The notes: generated by a model not told the origin, from the sequence alone. DNA of 64,000 nt from Phycomyces blakesleeanus NRRL 1555(-) (GCF_001638985.1 NW_017265136.1:3020150-3084149); one strand, 5' to 3'; counted from the stretch's first letter, positions 33,489-46,292 are shown. Translations and numbers: made by a program.

Positions 33489-34720
33489 TGCCAAAAAAAT
33501 CCATTTCTAAAAAATCTAACAAGGCTGCCAGAGCTACCACAACTACAATCACTACTACTGATAATGATAATGGCAGCAACATTGATTCTGCTGTGAAAAT
33601 ATAATAATATGATGTTTCTTTTTCTACAATAACATATTTTTTTTATCATAACCATTATGATCACTCATCAAGAAATGATGGCAAGATCTTTGCTTTGATA
33701 TGAAAAAGATACCAGAGGATTGATAATTCTGATGCAGATTGATCGTCAAAAAGATGTTGCTTGAACACAGTTCAGGCTTCATTGGGTGATGGCTATACAA
33801 TTGATGAGGTTTACAAAAAAAATCTCAGAAGTCAATACATTTTTGCATCGTAGCAAAAAAACTATTACTTCTGAAGATATAGAAGCAGAAGCAAGCAAGG
33901 CTGTTGAACAAGCTCTCTCACCTCAACGCTATCCAGTCTTAGATGTAAGTAGTCAAGTTAGTCTTATAGTCAAATAAATTACTCATTATTAAATTCTTTT
34001 AGCAAATATTGTAATTGAACATACGAAAAGAACAGTTGTATGAGAAATATGATAAAATGCAAAGTGCATATTTTGAGACAAACAGGCGTATTATCAAGTC
34101 TGTTGTAGATTACCTTTGTAATCAGGCTGAGAGCAAACTCATTACGCCAGGCAATATCAGAAGAAAGGTTTTGCATTATATTTCAAGCCAAAAGTTGAAA
34201 GGAAAGAAGACTGAAGATCAAACTGCAGAAGCAAACCAAGTTGAGTGTTTTTCCCAAAGTTGTGTTCAGGTAATAAGTGCATATTCCTTATCACATAGCT
34301 AATAATAATAAAAGATAAAACTATACAGACACGAAGCAAAAGAGCTTTAGCCTTAGAAACAAATTGGGAATACTTTGTCAAAATATATGGGGAGGGTCTT
34401 GCTGACTTTCTTCATGCTGACTACATGTCTGACCTGGAGACTGATTGCGAAGTTGCAGACAACTCATCTTCTACTAATCGAGTCTTTGGGCAATTTTGTT
34501 CAAGTTGGAGAAGTGAAATGATACAATTTTTTTAGTTATAATACATGTTACTTATGTGAATACATAGGGTGACAATTTCATAGAAGAATTTGATACTAAT
34601 TATTAGAATATTCCAAAAGGTAGCCATACACGCTCTTTTGACAGAAAGATCTTAAGAAAAAGGGAAAATAAGCTTACCAATGCAAAGATAAAAAAATTGT
34701 CTTCTTGGGCAAAGAATTAA
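33489..34720 (+). pseudogene. CACTG-5 accessory protein gene, degraded
   Basis: Aligns exon by exon with the CACTG-1 accessory gene. First piece MPKKSISKKSNKAARATTTT (Lys/Thr-rich). Near 33786-33945 it has EAEASKAVEQALSPQRYPVLD before a GTAAG donor, versus ATASNAVEQDMSPGRQPTLD in CACTG-1. Near 34015-34270: RKEQLYEKYDKMQSAYFETN to ISSQKLKGKK. Near 34328-34520: FLHADYMSDLETDCEVADN then CSSWRSE. The tail ends KKLSSWAKN at 34720. At least one stop (TGA after QILYC near 34012; TAG near 34605) breaks it. It confirms that the YMSDLE and SWRSE motifs are conserved even in an old copy. Confidence 0.75.
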
Positions 34721-35978
34721 GACTAATAAAAAAGCCCTTTTGCAATAAAAAAATTCTTTGAAAAAATAAAGTACAGAATTTAAAGTAATCTTTATTTTTA
34801 TATGTTAATATTTATTTTTTTAGGTAGAGATATTACTAGTCATTTTAAATCACTTGTTATTGTAGACCTATATTTTGCTACAGCAACTGGTGAGTACAAT
34901 TGATGAACAAAAATGATGTTCTCATAAGTTAGCAAACCAGAAGGTTCTTGTCACAATTTAATTTTTCATTTTTCAGTGATTGAATGTTTTCTGATAAGTC
35001 TAATATAATTCAACATAGACAAAACTACAAATAACATTATTGTTACCAATGTTTAATCTATATTGAAAGAGATATAAAATATGGCCAAAAAATGTAGAAA
35101 TGTCTTTACTTTTCTTTTCATCAAAAAGGACTTGAAAGTGAGAACCAGAAAAATACTGTTGATTAACAAGGGATATCTGCTTGACTTTTATAATATAATT
35201 ATAAACAAAAATCTGACCAGCACAGCAATCTGTGTAATGACAAAAAATATTGTGACTGTTGTACATGTCCTTACAATATTGATATAAACACTTGTAATGC
35301 TATTTGCAGATGACAATTTGCAGCTTAACCTTGAATGACAGCATATCTGATGGCAAAGGTTTACATCCCATAACTGATTTTTAAGAATTCATAGAGTATT
35401 TGATAAATGTGAACAATATAAACGAACTGCTCATTGAAGAAGGTTGCTCTAAAATAACTTGACTGCGAGTGATACTATATAGAAAATTAACTGTGCTTGC
35501 AGAAAATTTCTCTTCAAAAGATTGAATGTAGTTGCCAGCGTATATCTTTTTCAAGAATCGTTTCATCATAGTTATTTCGAATCCACGCTTTTGATTTATG
35601 TCAAGATTCTTAAACAATGTATTATATATTTCAAAGCTGAACAACCCAAAAGCATAAATTGGGCCGAAATTGTTAATACACTCACCCAGATAAAGATGTA
35701 AATGCATGTTTGGAGTGATAGAGAATTATTTATACAGCTTTTCAAACCCTTTACAGAACGATTAAAGATGGGCGTGGGCACTATATATGCCATCAGCAGT
35801 AACAGATGGTTTTGTGAGGAAATTGCAAGCATTCACAAAAAACATTCAGTCAAAAAGATGCTTCACTGGAAGGATGCGCTTCAGGACAAAAGAAGAGTAA
35901 ATAAAACATCACGATTTCAACCTGTCAGCCCTCTAGAAAAAAAAAGCCTTTGACTATCTTTTTGTTGATATGCACATA

Positions 35979-37327
35979 CAGTGAGGGGGGGAAAGTATTG
36001 CAACGCTTTTTAAAACCTGATTACATTCTTTGAGTAACAGGTTCTTTCTTTCACTTTTACATTACAATTCTAAATAAAAATGCAACAACTTAAATGCGTA
36101 GAAAAGTCCAAAAAACTTTGAACTAAAGGACACAAACAAACCGATGATACAACTCGTGCAATAATTGTGTATGAGAGCATTAAGAATGGCACTAGTCAAG
36201 CTAACATTGCCAGAAAAGTTAGTGTAAGCAAATACGAAGTTCATTGCGTTCTCAAAGCCTACAAAGAAAGCAACTCGTACAAAGCTGGTGTATGATCTGG
36301 TAGACTAAAAAAGCTGAATGAGAGAGACAAGAGAGAGATCCTCCATGAGATTAATCATGACGTAACAACTCCAATGACCACCATTTGCAAAAGATTAAGT
36401 ACACCTGGGTCAGTAAAAACTCTGCGCATCTTTTTGCATGGTGTTGGAATACACTCTTGTAAAATGATCTCAAAGTCAAAGATTTCTGAAATCAATCAGA
36501 AAAAGCGATTGCAATGGGCAAAAGAACATTTGCATTGGAAATTGACAGATTGGAATGTTATTATCTGGTCTGATGAGTTGAAATTCCGACTCCATAGTAG
36601 TGATAAACGCCGGAGAGTTCTCAGGCATAACAAGATGGGTCTGCAGCCTGACTTTGTCTCACCAACAGTGAAGTTTGAAGGTGGCTTCATTATGGTCTGG
36701 GGGTGCTTCTTTTGCAAGAGCGTCGGAGATTTAAATGTTGTAAAGGGGAATATTGATTCCAAGAAGTATATTAATATCTTGGAAAAGTCATATCTTCCTT
36801 CTTTGAAGACTTTTAAAGAAAAAAACATCTGGAGGAGATTTAAACTACAAGAGGACAATGCCAGCTGCCATACAAGTGCAATGAGCAAGGCTTGGAAAAA
36901 GAAGAATCGTCTTCACCTTTTGGGTAGCTGGCCACCACAAAGTCCAGACCTCAACCCTATTAAGCATATCTGGGCTTATCTGAAGTATAGAATTAGAACG
37001 AACAGATATAAACTATATAATGTTCATTATTTGCGTCATGATGTAGAAAGAGAATGGCGCACAATCCCAAAAAAATATTTACAGCAATTAGTTTCCAGCA
37101 TGCCCACAAGATGCCAGGCTGTGATCAATGCCAAGAGCCACTGCACAAAATACTAAAAATATTTTTTTTTCATATGTTATAAAACAAATGACTTTTATCT
37201 TTATGGTTTAGTAGTTTAAAAATGTTAAAGGGCGTTTTAAATGCATTTTTTTGCATATGAAAAGTATATATATTTCTGTAGAGATGCGGAAATTGAAAAA
37301 CATTGAAACACTTTTTTCCTTTCACTG
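35979..37327 (+). mobile_element. Tc1-like element inside CACTG-5 (1349 bp)
   Basis: The left end reads CAGTGAGGGGGGGAAAGTAT and the complement of the right reads CAGTGAAAGGAAAAAAGTGT. TA flanks both sides (35977-35978, 37328-37329). One transposase reading frame inside. Only the outer few bases match closely, so the ends have diverged. Confidence 0.8.
36080..37156 (+). pseudogene. Tc1-like transposase, catalytic Glu replaced by Lys
   Basis: Begins near 36080 (MQQLKCVEKSKKL), with stops near 36119 and 36294, then is open from 36374 to 37156 (260 codons). The N-terminal helix-turn-helix is visible (GTSQANIARKVSVSKYEVH). Catalytic motifs: Asp in IIWSDELKFRL, Asp in LQEDNASCH, but SPDLNPIKHIW has Lys where Tc1 proteins have Glu (35 residues after the second Asp). 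GAA to AAA is a single transition. Loss of that Glu would abolish cleavage, so the copy is dead irrespective of its open frame. Confidence 0.85.
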
Positions 37328-39253
37328 TAGTCAGGTAGAACAACAACACCATTTACCAGATCTTGTATGGCCAACAGAGACTGGTTGTCAAAGTACTCTA
37401 GCTCTTTTTAAATCTGCACCATGCGCTTGGTCATTCTAAGAAAGATATTGTGCATATGGTCAATGATTATACACCATATAGAATAAAAGTACGTGAGCAA
37501 ATGAAGTTGAGACAATCAAGTGCCATTGCTTCTTTCAAGTCGGGTACGCTCAGCTGCATTTTTGGCTTCCTTCCACTTATTGGCATAATCCAGATTTCCG
37601 GCCTTTGTACGTTTGGTCCGTGTGGAATATTCAAATCCAGAGAAGTCTACCTGGGTGGTCTTGGGTATCATAGTAATCTAACAGTGGCACTTGTGGCATG
37701 CACATATGCTTGCATGTTCAGTAAATCCATATGTCTTTCTTGCAGCAGAAATATCATATGCAACACACATTAATACAGCACAGATAGTTATATTTTCATT
37801 GCTATTATCAGACAATTTCACACCATTGTATAGTTTGAGCAATTCATCAAGAAGTAGCTTCAAGTAATTATTCATACTGTTAGTGCTTGCTTCTTTTGGT
37901 CTTGGCATTGTATCAACAAGAATAGTGTTTTCTAACTTTAGACGTTCACTTCAAAAGAGGTTGTTAATTAATGGATAAATGACACCAGTGGAATGAGTTC
38001 GTCCATTAAAAGATTGGAACGAATTGATGTTTAGAGTTAACATTAGAGATTGAGTGTCATCAACAAATCGTTTGCTATTATTGTCTTTGATGTCGTCCCA
38101 CATTGCGCTGACATATATGTCTATTTTTGTTTCTGCAAGTGCCTGACGATTTCTCCAAAGATTGATTTGGTATTTAAAATTTGATGTTAGAAAATTTTAT
38201 TGTAAAGCGTGTTTGAGAGAACTGTACAGATACACTATCACTGGAGAAGAACGATTGCTACTTATAGATTTAAAGAGGGCGATGTTGCAGACATTTGAAT
38301 AAGTGAATAATTTAAATGTGCAATTTTTTGTGCTTGTGTTTGGAGAATAAATTGTATGACATTTTGAGCATGTAATATACACCGTAATTCAGTCTGTTGC
38401 TGTGTTGAAACCTGTGATGTGTTTCAAGCTGTCAATTGTCAAGGGAAGAACAGCAGTAAGATCAAAAAGAAAGAGAAGAATATTGCAAAATTTTATGAGG
38501 ATCGATCTGCTATTATTCACCAGAAACACCAAATAAAAGATAACAATGAAGATAGCCATATAATGGATAAAGACAGGCATATTGTTCAAAGGATTCAGAT
38601 AAACTACAAATACAAACATTTTGGTTAGATATAAAATCAAGTGTTATAATGCAAGAGTTTTAAGGTTTATAAAAATTCATACCTTGCATTCTCACCATGC
38701 TCAATGCAGGATCCTCAAAGGTCTCGTCTTTCTAAAAACCAAAGCTTGTTCTACCCTCCTCAATATAATTGCTATCAATAACAAATGATTACGGGCCTGC
38801 ATCTTCTGAAAAAAATCGCATCCTCTTAGAGTAAAGGTATGTGAATTGACTGAGTATATTCATAATCAATTAATGGATTGAGGGTAATAGCATAATCTAT
38901 AATAATAGAAAACTATTAGACATCAACTTTTTTTCTGCTTTGTTTTTTTTTCTCTTACCTTCTTTATGGACATTGAAATCAACATCAACATCATAATTAT
39001 AGTCTACTTCCATACGATCAACATTTTCATTTCACATATCTATTTAATTGAATAATTTATATTAAATTTACAAAGATAACATTTTTTCATTATATTATTT
39101 ACTCATTGCACTGGCTGCCAAAACTGGTGCACTATATTGTTTGTAATTTCATTTTGCATTTTGCTTTCTTTGATGCTTTACAGATGGATTAGACACTGTG
39201 CACCAAGTGCACGTGCAGATAATATAATTGTTTCTTGTTTTATTATTAGACAT

Positions 39254-40085
39254 GGTGATGGTATAAATTAATAAAAAGATATGTTTTTAAGACTCTTTAA
39301 TCATAGTCTTTATATAGTGAAAAATAAATTATAAATAGATAGAGTACTGCTCCATGTCATGCTTCTACTTTGCCAAGTTTTTCTTCAAGACATATACTGC
39401 GCATTTTATCATAATATTATTTATATATTGCTTAGTCAATTTCTAAGATTTATGCTGCGTACATTATTAAAATATCATCTTTTCTTTTCATAGTATTTTT
39501 TATATAAACTCTATATTTGGATTTATGACAACTTGTATATTACAACCAAAATTCTGTGAAAGGAATTCTCACCTCTCACAGCATGTAATTTTTTTTAAAT
39601 AAAATAGCCGTTTATATGAAAGGAAGAAATTATACAAAAATATTGCTGCAATAAAAATGAAATAACAACCTATGCTTTTTCCTCTTGAAATATTTTTGCT
39701 TTGAATACATCAAGTGAATAATTGCTTTTCCATTTATATTTACATCATATAAAAAATACTGTTAATATGTAAATTATTTATTTTAAAGAGAGACAAACTT
39801 TAAAAATATCTATATCTTATTCAATATTATATTAATTTTCATATTAATATTTTTTAGTGCAACTTACATTTATATTAAAGAAGTGTAAAACATAAAGAAA
39901 ATAAAAGCAATTTTATAATTTCATAGCAAGAGAAAGGGATGGTAGTGTAATTTTACAGCCAAAAAAGAACAGTATGAAATTACAACACACAAAAAATATT
40001 AAAAATAAAAATTAAAAAAAAATGAATATTTTGGTAGAACACTGGAAGGGATTTTAGAAACTAATATCTGCGGACTTTTGGAGTG
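39254..40085. other. CACTG-5 right end and subterminal region
   Basis: No gene. On the minus strand the outer part aligns with the left subterminal region of CACTG-1 (shared GATWTTAGTTYCTRAAA, then GTTGTRATTTCA and the GCTGTAAAATYACACTA block). This is why 40085 is taken as the border. Confidence 0.65.
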
Positions 40086-40114
40086 TTAATTTTGTAATTT
40101 TTTAAAGATATATT

Positions 40115-40178
40115 CGGGGGGGCCCCATGGACTCCCCTCTCTGACAGGGAGGGGGGGGGGGGGGGAGGGGGGGGGGGG
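40115..40178. repeat. G-rich tract with hairpin
   Basis: Two uninterrupted G runs (15 at 40151-40165 and 12 at 40167-40178), preceded by a hairpin made from CCCCTCTCTG and CAGGGAGGGG (one G:T pair) and by GGGGGGGCCCC. The only GC-rich patch in a very AT-rich window; run lengths may be sequencing-limited. Confidence 0.8.
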
Positions 40179-40362
40179 CAGAGCCTACCGGAAGTTAATA
40201 TAAAACCCTTCCCTATTGGAAGTCTAAGTACCGTGTAGCACAATTAATAGGAACATTTTATTTGAGTGAATTATATGAAAAGAAAGGATATCTATAAATG
40301 TTTTATTATTCAAAAAAAATTGGTTAGATAAGTTTATAGTGTATATTATATATAATTTTTTA

Positions 40363-42390
40363 CTAAATGTCAAAGACTTCCTTAAATACAACATTATCTG
40401 TAAATACAGTATTTGCCGTTTCGTTGGAATTTGCTGGTGTATCAAGCATTATTTTGATTGTAGAAGGTTTTCTGACCTGGGATAGAGCAATATACAGCTG
40501 GCCATGGGAGAATACTGGGGCAGGGAGATATAATCCAACGCTCTCAAGAGTTTGACCTTGTGACTTGTTTATTGTCATTGTAAATGCAAGACGAACTGGA
40601 TATTAGAACTGCTGGAATTCAATTTCACCATTTGATCCAGATGGATTAAGCTTTATTCTTGGAATAAGAGATACTTGCCCAGCATTGGATCCAGTCACAA
40701 TTGTTGTTCTGATGACAGATGTTCCAAAAGAGTTGCAAATCAGGCGTGTACCATTACAGAGGCCGTTTTTTGGGTCAAGATTGTGAAGAAGCATGATAGG
40801 ACATCCTTTTTTTAAGGACAGTGAGTGAGGTAGTAGGGATCCAGGATCAATGGTATTTCGTAGCTCAACTGAATATGTCAACTGACCATCTTCATCAATT
40901 CACTGGTTAACACTCTTAAACTCTTGTGCCTCTCCAGGAAACTGGCTCAGAAGAATATCATTGAGTTTATTGACATCTTTATTCTTAGGAGTAAGCAAAG
41001 CACGGCCCATGAGAAAATGAGGGTTGGCTGCATTAGAGGAGAGATCATGAAAAACTGCTTTGGCCAGATCAGCAGAATTACATCCAGAAAGTAACATATG
41101 GGGCGGAATTGGGATGGTGTCATCACCGCCTGTTGTGTGGGCAGAACCACTACCAACTTGCAAGAGAAATGCTTCAAATTCCCTAAGCTCTAATGTTTCT
41201 TGTTCATTATTTGCTTGGGCAATTCGCATGTTTGTTGTAAGCCGCAAGGTTTTTACATTTCTCCATGCAGATGCTTTCTTGATACATTGGCTTACAACCT
41301 GAGCTCTTGTTGCCTTGGGTATAATAGGAAGGACCTGCCGAAAATCGCCTCCAAAGACAAACAACTTCCCTCCAAATGAAATGTTTTCAAGCAATGGATC
41401 GACAGCCTTCATTATATCTTGCATGGATCTGCTTACAGTATTAAAAACATCTTTACTAATCATAGAAGCTTCGTCCCAGATAACCAATTCCGTTCTTCTA
41501 ATAAGTTGTGCCGTTTGCGAGTTTGCGTTGATGGAGCATAAGGAGTTAAGATCAACTTGTACTGGAATCTTAAACCTGGAATGTGCTGTATGCCCACCGT
41601 CTAGCAGCAATGCAGCAATTCCACTTGTTGCTACTGCAAGAGCAATTTTTCCTTGTTGGCGAGTTATTTGAAGCAAGGCATTAAAGACAAATGTCTTTCC
41701 CGTCCCACCTGGACCATCGGCAAAGTACAATCTTGAGGCTCCCACGTTTTCTTCAATTGCACTTAATACTGTTGTATAGACACGTCTTTGTGAATTATTG
41801 AATGTCAGTGTATCTGGATCTGGCAAAAGCTGGGCTTGATTGCATAAATCTTCTTGTTCTTGTATGATGACTTGAACATCTTGCCCATTTGAGCTAAAGT
41901 GCTGGATGTCAGGCATTGGTAGAAGAACAAATCCAGTGAACAACATGAGAGACATAGAGTTGGCAGATAGATGACTTTCGATATCCCATAAACATCTGTC
42001 AAACATATCTTGTGTGGGGACTAACACAGGAATTCCACTACTTTCTCTTGCCAAATGCAGATAATCTTCAATCATAGAATCGCGATGAGCAAGCCACAAA
42101 GAGAAAGAATCTGATACTGCGCAGAAAATCAAAAGAATAGCAAATAGTCTTCGTAAAGAAAATAGGATCTGATGAGCTGCTGCCTCTTCCATACAGTTAC
42201 TCCACTCATCATCATTCAAAAGTAATCTCAGAGCACAACATGAAGCTTGGTTTGTTTCATACACACATCCTTCTACTGTACGTATGTCTTCAAAGCTTTT
42301 GGCCCCTTTAACATTATGCAGCAGTAATCGTAACGAATATTTTTCAATATCTCTCGGAGACACTGTGTAAACTCTGCCAATCGTTCCTTT
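40363..42390 (-). pseudogene. Helitron 2 PIF1-like helicase
   Basis: DNA helicase part of the Helitron. Minus-strand motifs in order: Walker A ADGPGGTGKTFVFNAL (near 41700), VATSGIAALLLDGGHTAHS, Walker B LVIWDEASMI (near 41470, Asp-Glu intact), FVFGGDFRQVLPII (near 41350), LRLTTNMR (near 41230), MTINKSQGQTLESVGLYL (near 40560) and GQLYIALSQVRKPSTIKI (near 40480). These are the standard PIF1/RecD-family motifs Ia to VI. A TGA near 40900, a TAG near 40603 and a frame break near 42363 interrupt it. The stretch 42363-40900 is a single open frame of 487 codons. Confidence 0.88.
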
Positions 42391-44527
42391 ATCAAACCTC
42401 TTACGTGCTGTCCATTTTCGTTCTTTTGTATTCCATATATAAAGAGAAGGAAAGTCGACGTAAAGAACTTTTCAGATGATGGGTGTGTAGCATTATAGTC
42501 AAAATATCCCATTAAAGTAGTGTTTTTTCTGGAATTTGCAACATCCTCTGGGTTAGAAGATGGATTATAATATACAGGTTGGGCATTTTCCAGATGGATT
42601 GAAAGTCGTTGATGGCTGGGATACTCTTGATGAAGCTTAAAAGAAAATATTCTCCAGCATGCTTCAGAAGCGGAGATATACCGAGTATCAAGAAACTCAT
42701 TAACTTTGTTTACATGCTCTTGTTGTTGTTGTGGAGCAGAATTGGTGAGTGTAGGCTGCACACGGGCCATTGCACGGTCATGTCCTTTATATACATATTT
42801 GTAGAGGTATTTTACGGCAGAAACAGAGGTGCTAATCTCAACATTTATATGAGCATTGTATATTGCACATATGTATCTATTGTGTGGAACAACCCATCCA
42901 TTATCCATGATCTTTGGTCCTCTTCTAATAACTCTTCCATTTCGACTGCATTAATAAATAGGATATCCGTTCCCACCATTGCTAGTCTCATTGCAAAGCT
43001 TTTTAGGATAATTCTTTGAACAGATCCCATTCTTCATGCATAGTGCTTTTGGATATTTCTTTCCGCATGGGCTATGCATCATGCATTTTTTTACTGTTTC
43101 ATATGCCAATGGCTCAGTTTCAGGATCTGGGATTTCAGCCAAAACTATTCTGTTAAAATCTTCTATTGTTTTTGGTTTATCTTGTGGTTGCAAAATCAAA
43201 AGAATGTGGGCATGAGGAAGTCCGCGCTTTTGGAATTCAATGACATATATAAAGACCAAAACTTTCCCCAGAATATTTTTTTTGTAAGATCAATCATGAG
43301 CTCTTTAAACTTCATATTGAAAACCCGAGAACAAAGATCCGGTCTGTCATTAGCTTTTTGCCCAGCCAATAGGAAATTTGTGATTTCTGGCCACTTTGAA
43401 TTGCAAGTGAAAGTTATGAACAAATCAGGCTTGCCAAAACGACGCACAATACTCATTGAATCTTGATAAAGTTGAGCCATATACCAGGGGCTACCAATAA
43501 AGGAAGATAGAAGAATAGCTCTCTTTCCAAGATTTGCAAGATTACAATCGTTATAGATAATAGCATCCTGAATTCCACTATAAAGATCTACACGGAGACG
43601 ATTTTGATTGCTGGTGATGAAGTGCAGCCGATTGTACTCAACTTGAGCATATATATCAGCAATATATTGTTGAAAGAGACAGCCAAAAAGATGGAGGAGG
43701 TGCTGTGTGTTGCGTCAATATATCAAACGGTTTGAGTACCATTGCATTACTGTGACATACTCTCCTGACAACGAGCTGGCATCAATGGTCCAACCATCTT
43801 CACCATATGGAAAGAGTAGCACATAGTATAAAGCATCATAAGATCAGTGGTACTCATTGATGTTCTGTTGGAAGTTGGCTCTGGTGTGCAGCACAATGTC
43901 TCTTGAAGTACCCTCTTCATTATTCATAATAAGAACTGCTATTTCACTTGCAGGTGGAGCATTGTACTGTCTTTGATCCCAAGGCCCCTCAGCTACTAAA
44001 CGCAAAATGAGATCTATAGATTGTTTCTTTTCCCAAGAAATTTGATCCATTGTTCTGAAGAGATGTACGAATGGATTTGTTTCCATAAGAATGGACTGAA
44101 TCTTCTCCAAAACACTTCTCTCCAATTGTGGGGAATGGTACTGTCTTTGATCTATCTGAGCAGCACTATCATAAATATAGATCTGAGCGAATTTTGGGTG
44201 AGCGATATCAGATTCTGTCACTGGCAAAATAGATCCAATTCTATGACAAATTGTTTTGTGAATCCGGAAGTTGTATGCCCCATTGATATTGTTGCCAACA
44301 GAGATATCAATTTTAGCTCCCAAAGAAGTAAAGCTCATTGTACTATTATAGCTTCGAATGTTTTCAAGAAACTTCTTTCCATTACGTGTTCTATAGTTCA
44401 AAAGCTCAGCAATTCCTGTAGGTGTTGGCTCAATTTGGGGGAGAACATGCTTTCCTTTGTTACAACACATAGAGAACGTGGGGCTTCTTAAAGAAGAACG
44501 ACTGTTTTTTTCATGTGCCCACATCAT
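42273..44527 (-). pseudogene. Helitron 2 Rep nuclease region
   Basis: CCNKGKHVLPQIEPTPTGIA (near 44430) begins the Helitron-like N domain. FGKPDLFITFTCNSKWPEI (near 43400) is a signature of that domain. KRGLPHAHILLILQPQDKP (near 43210) holds the HxH metal motif, and VKYLYKYVYKGHDRAM (near 42790) the tyrosine pair that attacks DNA. Frame breaks lie near 43844, 43480 and 43260-43019. It would nick and rejoin single strands during rolling-circle transposition if intact. Confidence 0.85.
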
Positions 44528-44599
44528 TGCCCCACAAAATTGACACTCAATATCTATATCTCCCCTGTTATCAACTGCTGGTTCTGAAATAGCTGGAAG

Positions 44600-45223
44600 T
44601 CAGACAATATTATTCAAGCCTCTGCCTCGATTTCTAGATCCTCTTGCTCTGCTACTGTTATTGTTTGGACAAGATCTGCTTGTAATTTGGCAATGATCAG
44701 TTCTGTTACAGTGAGAACAATGAGGTAAAATTGATCCTCTATCCACAGTTGAAATCTCCTCGACTTCTTCTTCTCTTCCAGTCACTTCTTTATCGGATGA
44801 AGTCTCCTCAATCTCTTCTTCCATGACTGCTTCAAGAACTTCAGTAATAGTCTCATTTGCAAGTGAAAATTCAGTCAACTCAGAAACTGAAATAGAAGTC
44901 GATGTTTCTATGTCCAAATTTTGGTCTTGGACAGGCTCACATCTTATTCTCAAGGCAGCAGCTATTTTTTTATAAACACATTTATTATTAAAAAATATAT
45001 ATAATACTTGCAGTAATACGCATAAGTGTATAAATAAATAGTTACTTCGGCTACTTTCTGCAGGATATTCATCTACATTAGTTCTCTTTTGAGGAATGTG
45101 GAGAGAAATGTTCTTTGGGTTCATGAAACATTGCTTATGAGTACTTCTGCTATGTCCAAGCATATGGCAAGCAGCACAACAACGTTGAGTAGATGGCACT
45201 TTATTTTTTGGTTTTTTTTTCAA
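44600..45223 (-). pseudogene. Helitron 2 N-terminal zinc-knuckle segment
   Basis: Two CCHC-like knuckles: CAACHMLGHSRSTHKQC near 45180-45120 and CSHCNRTDHCQITSRSC near 44710-44660, separated by a Glu/Ser/Thr-rich linker (SVSELTEFSLANE, EEEIEETSSDKE). The segment ends with Arg/Gly-rich RARGSRNRGRGLNN. Zinc knuckles occur at the start of many Helitron proteins and probably bind nucleic acid. An AT-rich insertion near 44975-45030 looks like an intron. Confidence 0.65.
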
Positions 45224-46292
45224 AGTTAGAGTTTGGTTTGATAGTTGTATAAGTTTTTTGGCAATAGTTTGTAAAATAAATTCAAAGCGTTAATATCTCG
45301 GTATATCATGTGACATAGTAATATCAGGAGCGGATTGGAATTGACACTCAGTTCCAATCCTACCCAATCAGGAACAACTACTCCAACTGCAGTAGTTGGG
45401 TGAGTAAGGCCAAGAAGAAGAAGTCAACCATTGCTCAGCAAGATACCGCAGCAAAAGGACTTAGCTAGAATCTAGGATACTGCGGCATCTTATAAATTAA
45501 TATAAATATCACAAATATTATCACAAATAAACATTATCTTTATCTTCATATTTTATTCTATCTTATTATCTTATTGTGTGACTTCTTGCACATTACAGTA
45601 AAAGTGCTAGATTTTAGATGTGAATAGATGTTTTATAGGCAAATTTGTATATCACATGATGCTGCAAATTTTGATTGATTTTAGATATATAGATGTAAAG
45701 CTATTTATATCCAAGAACTATGGAAAGATAGATAGACAAATAGAAGAAGAAGAATGTTTTATGTAGTTGCATGTATCTGCTTGCAGTAGTCCTTTACTAC
45801 TGCAGGCAGTACATCTGTGGGTTTCAATCACAACTATACTGTTTTCCTTTTTTTAAAGTATTCATGACAATATTCCAACTTCTCCAATACAGCTTGTGTT
45901 TCCAAGTTTAGGAGCTCGGCGAGATATAACAAGTTGTCCATGCGCCGATATGGCCAAATGTCCTGTGTATGCTATTTACAAAAACACACATTTGTGTGTG
46001 TGCGTCGACATGTATATTACAATTTAAATGTTTTGGTGTTGCATATTTTATAAAACGTTTCAGACTTGCTAAACTACCTGTTTTTTTTCAGATTTTGTAT
46101 ACCCATGTAGTAATCTTCTTCAATGAAGAGATTTTATTCCAGGATTAAATTTTTTTTTTGATAACCAATTAAAGAAAGATATGGAGTGGTTTATAGAAAT
46201 AAAAGTATTGCTCAGAAAATACATGCCTTTCAAAAACGATTAACTTTTATTTTATAAAGTTTTAAGTATGTAATGAATTTTTAAATAAATAT
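45224..46292. other. Upstream of Helitron 2, no gene recognised
   Basis: Contains a possible LTR-like stretch at 45309-45597 (TGTGACATAG to GCACATTACA, with TATAAATT and AATAAA inside) but no matching target duplication. ATCATGTGACATA (45307) and ATCATGTGATATA (complement near 45661) form a short inverted pair around it. A CA/TG repeat lies near 45985-46005. Confidence 0.35.

Larger units (their letters stand above)
34797..39253 (-). pseudogene. CACTG-5 tnp2-like transposase, degraded and interrupted
   Basis: Starts at 39253 (MSNNKTRNNYIICTCTWCTV), the exon 1 cysteine motif, with a TGA at the same codon position as in CACTG-1 exon 1. Exon 4 begins near 38580 (IHYMAIFIVIFYLVFLVNNS). ISAARKTYGFTEH with CHKCHC lies near 37700-37790. 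The gene is broken at 37328 by the Tc1-like element and resumes at 35978. MHLHLYLGECINNFGPIYAF and LFSFEIYNTLFKNLD lie near 35600-35705. YFSGSHFQVLF is near 35120, and a decayed LVISLPKKI tail ends near 34797. Many stops and frameshifts. Nearest to CACTG-1 in sequence. Confidence 0.8.
33245..40085 (-). mobile_element. CACTG-5: decayed copy, only one end found
   Basis: Same convergent gene pair as CACTG-1: accessory gene on plus, transposase on minus. The right end on the complement reads CACTCCAAAAGTCCGCAGAT, aligning with the CACTG-1 left end (CACTGCAAAAGACCACTGAT) and onward through the subterminal region. So the border is 40085, with TTA next at 40086-40088. No matching left end was found; the start given is only the nearest sequence not assigned to another element. 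A Tc1-like element (35979-37327) is inserted in the transposase. Confidence 0.75.
40363..45223 (-). mobile_element. Helitron 2 (classical Rep/PIF1 Helitron), decayed
   Basis: Minus-strand order: zinc-knuckle N-terminus (45223-44600), Helitron N domain and Rep (44527-42273), PIF1-type helicase (about 42390-40363), without an endonuclease domain. It differs from Helitron 1 in both sequence and architecture. Terminal TC and CTRR ends could not be located with confidence. Confidence 0.75.

Noticed and set aside
40041..40060. CACTGGAAGGG as a possible CACTG element end
   Set aside because: Alignment of the CACTG-5 subterminal region with CACTG-1 continues past it and stops at 40085 instead.
45309..45597. 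Fourth solo LTR
   Set aside because: It has TG...CA borders, a TATA box and AATAAA, but flanking 5-mers (TATCA and GTAAA) do not match.
45870..46015. Plus-strand frame with SCPCADMAKCPVY
   Set aside because: Cysteine-rich by eye, but no start, splice context or homologue was recognised.
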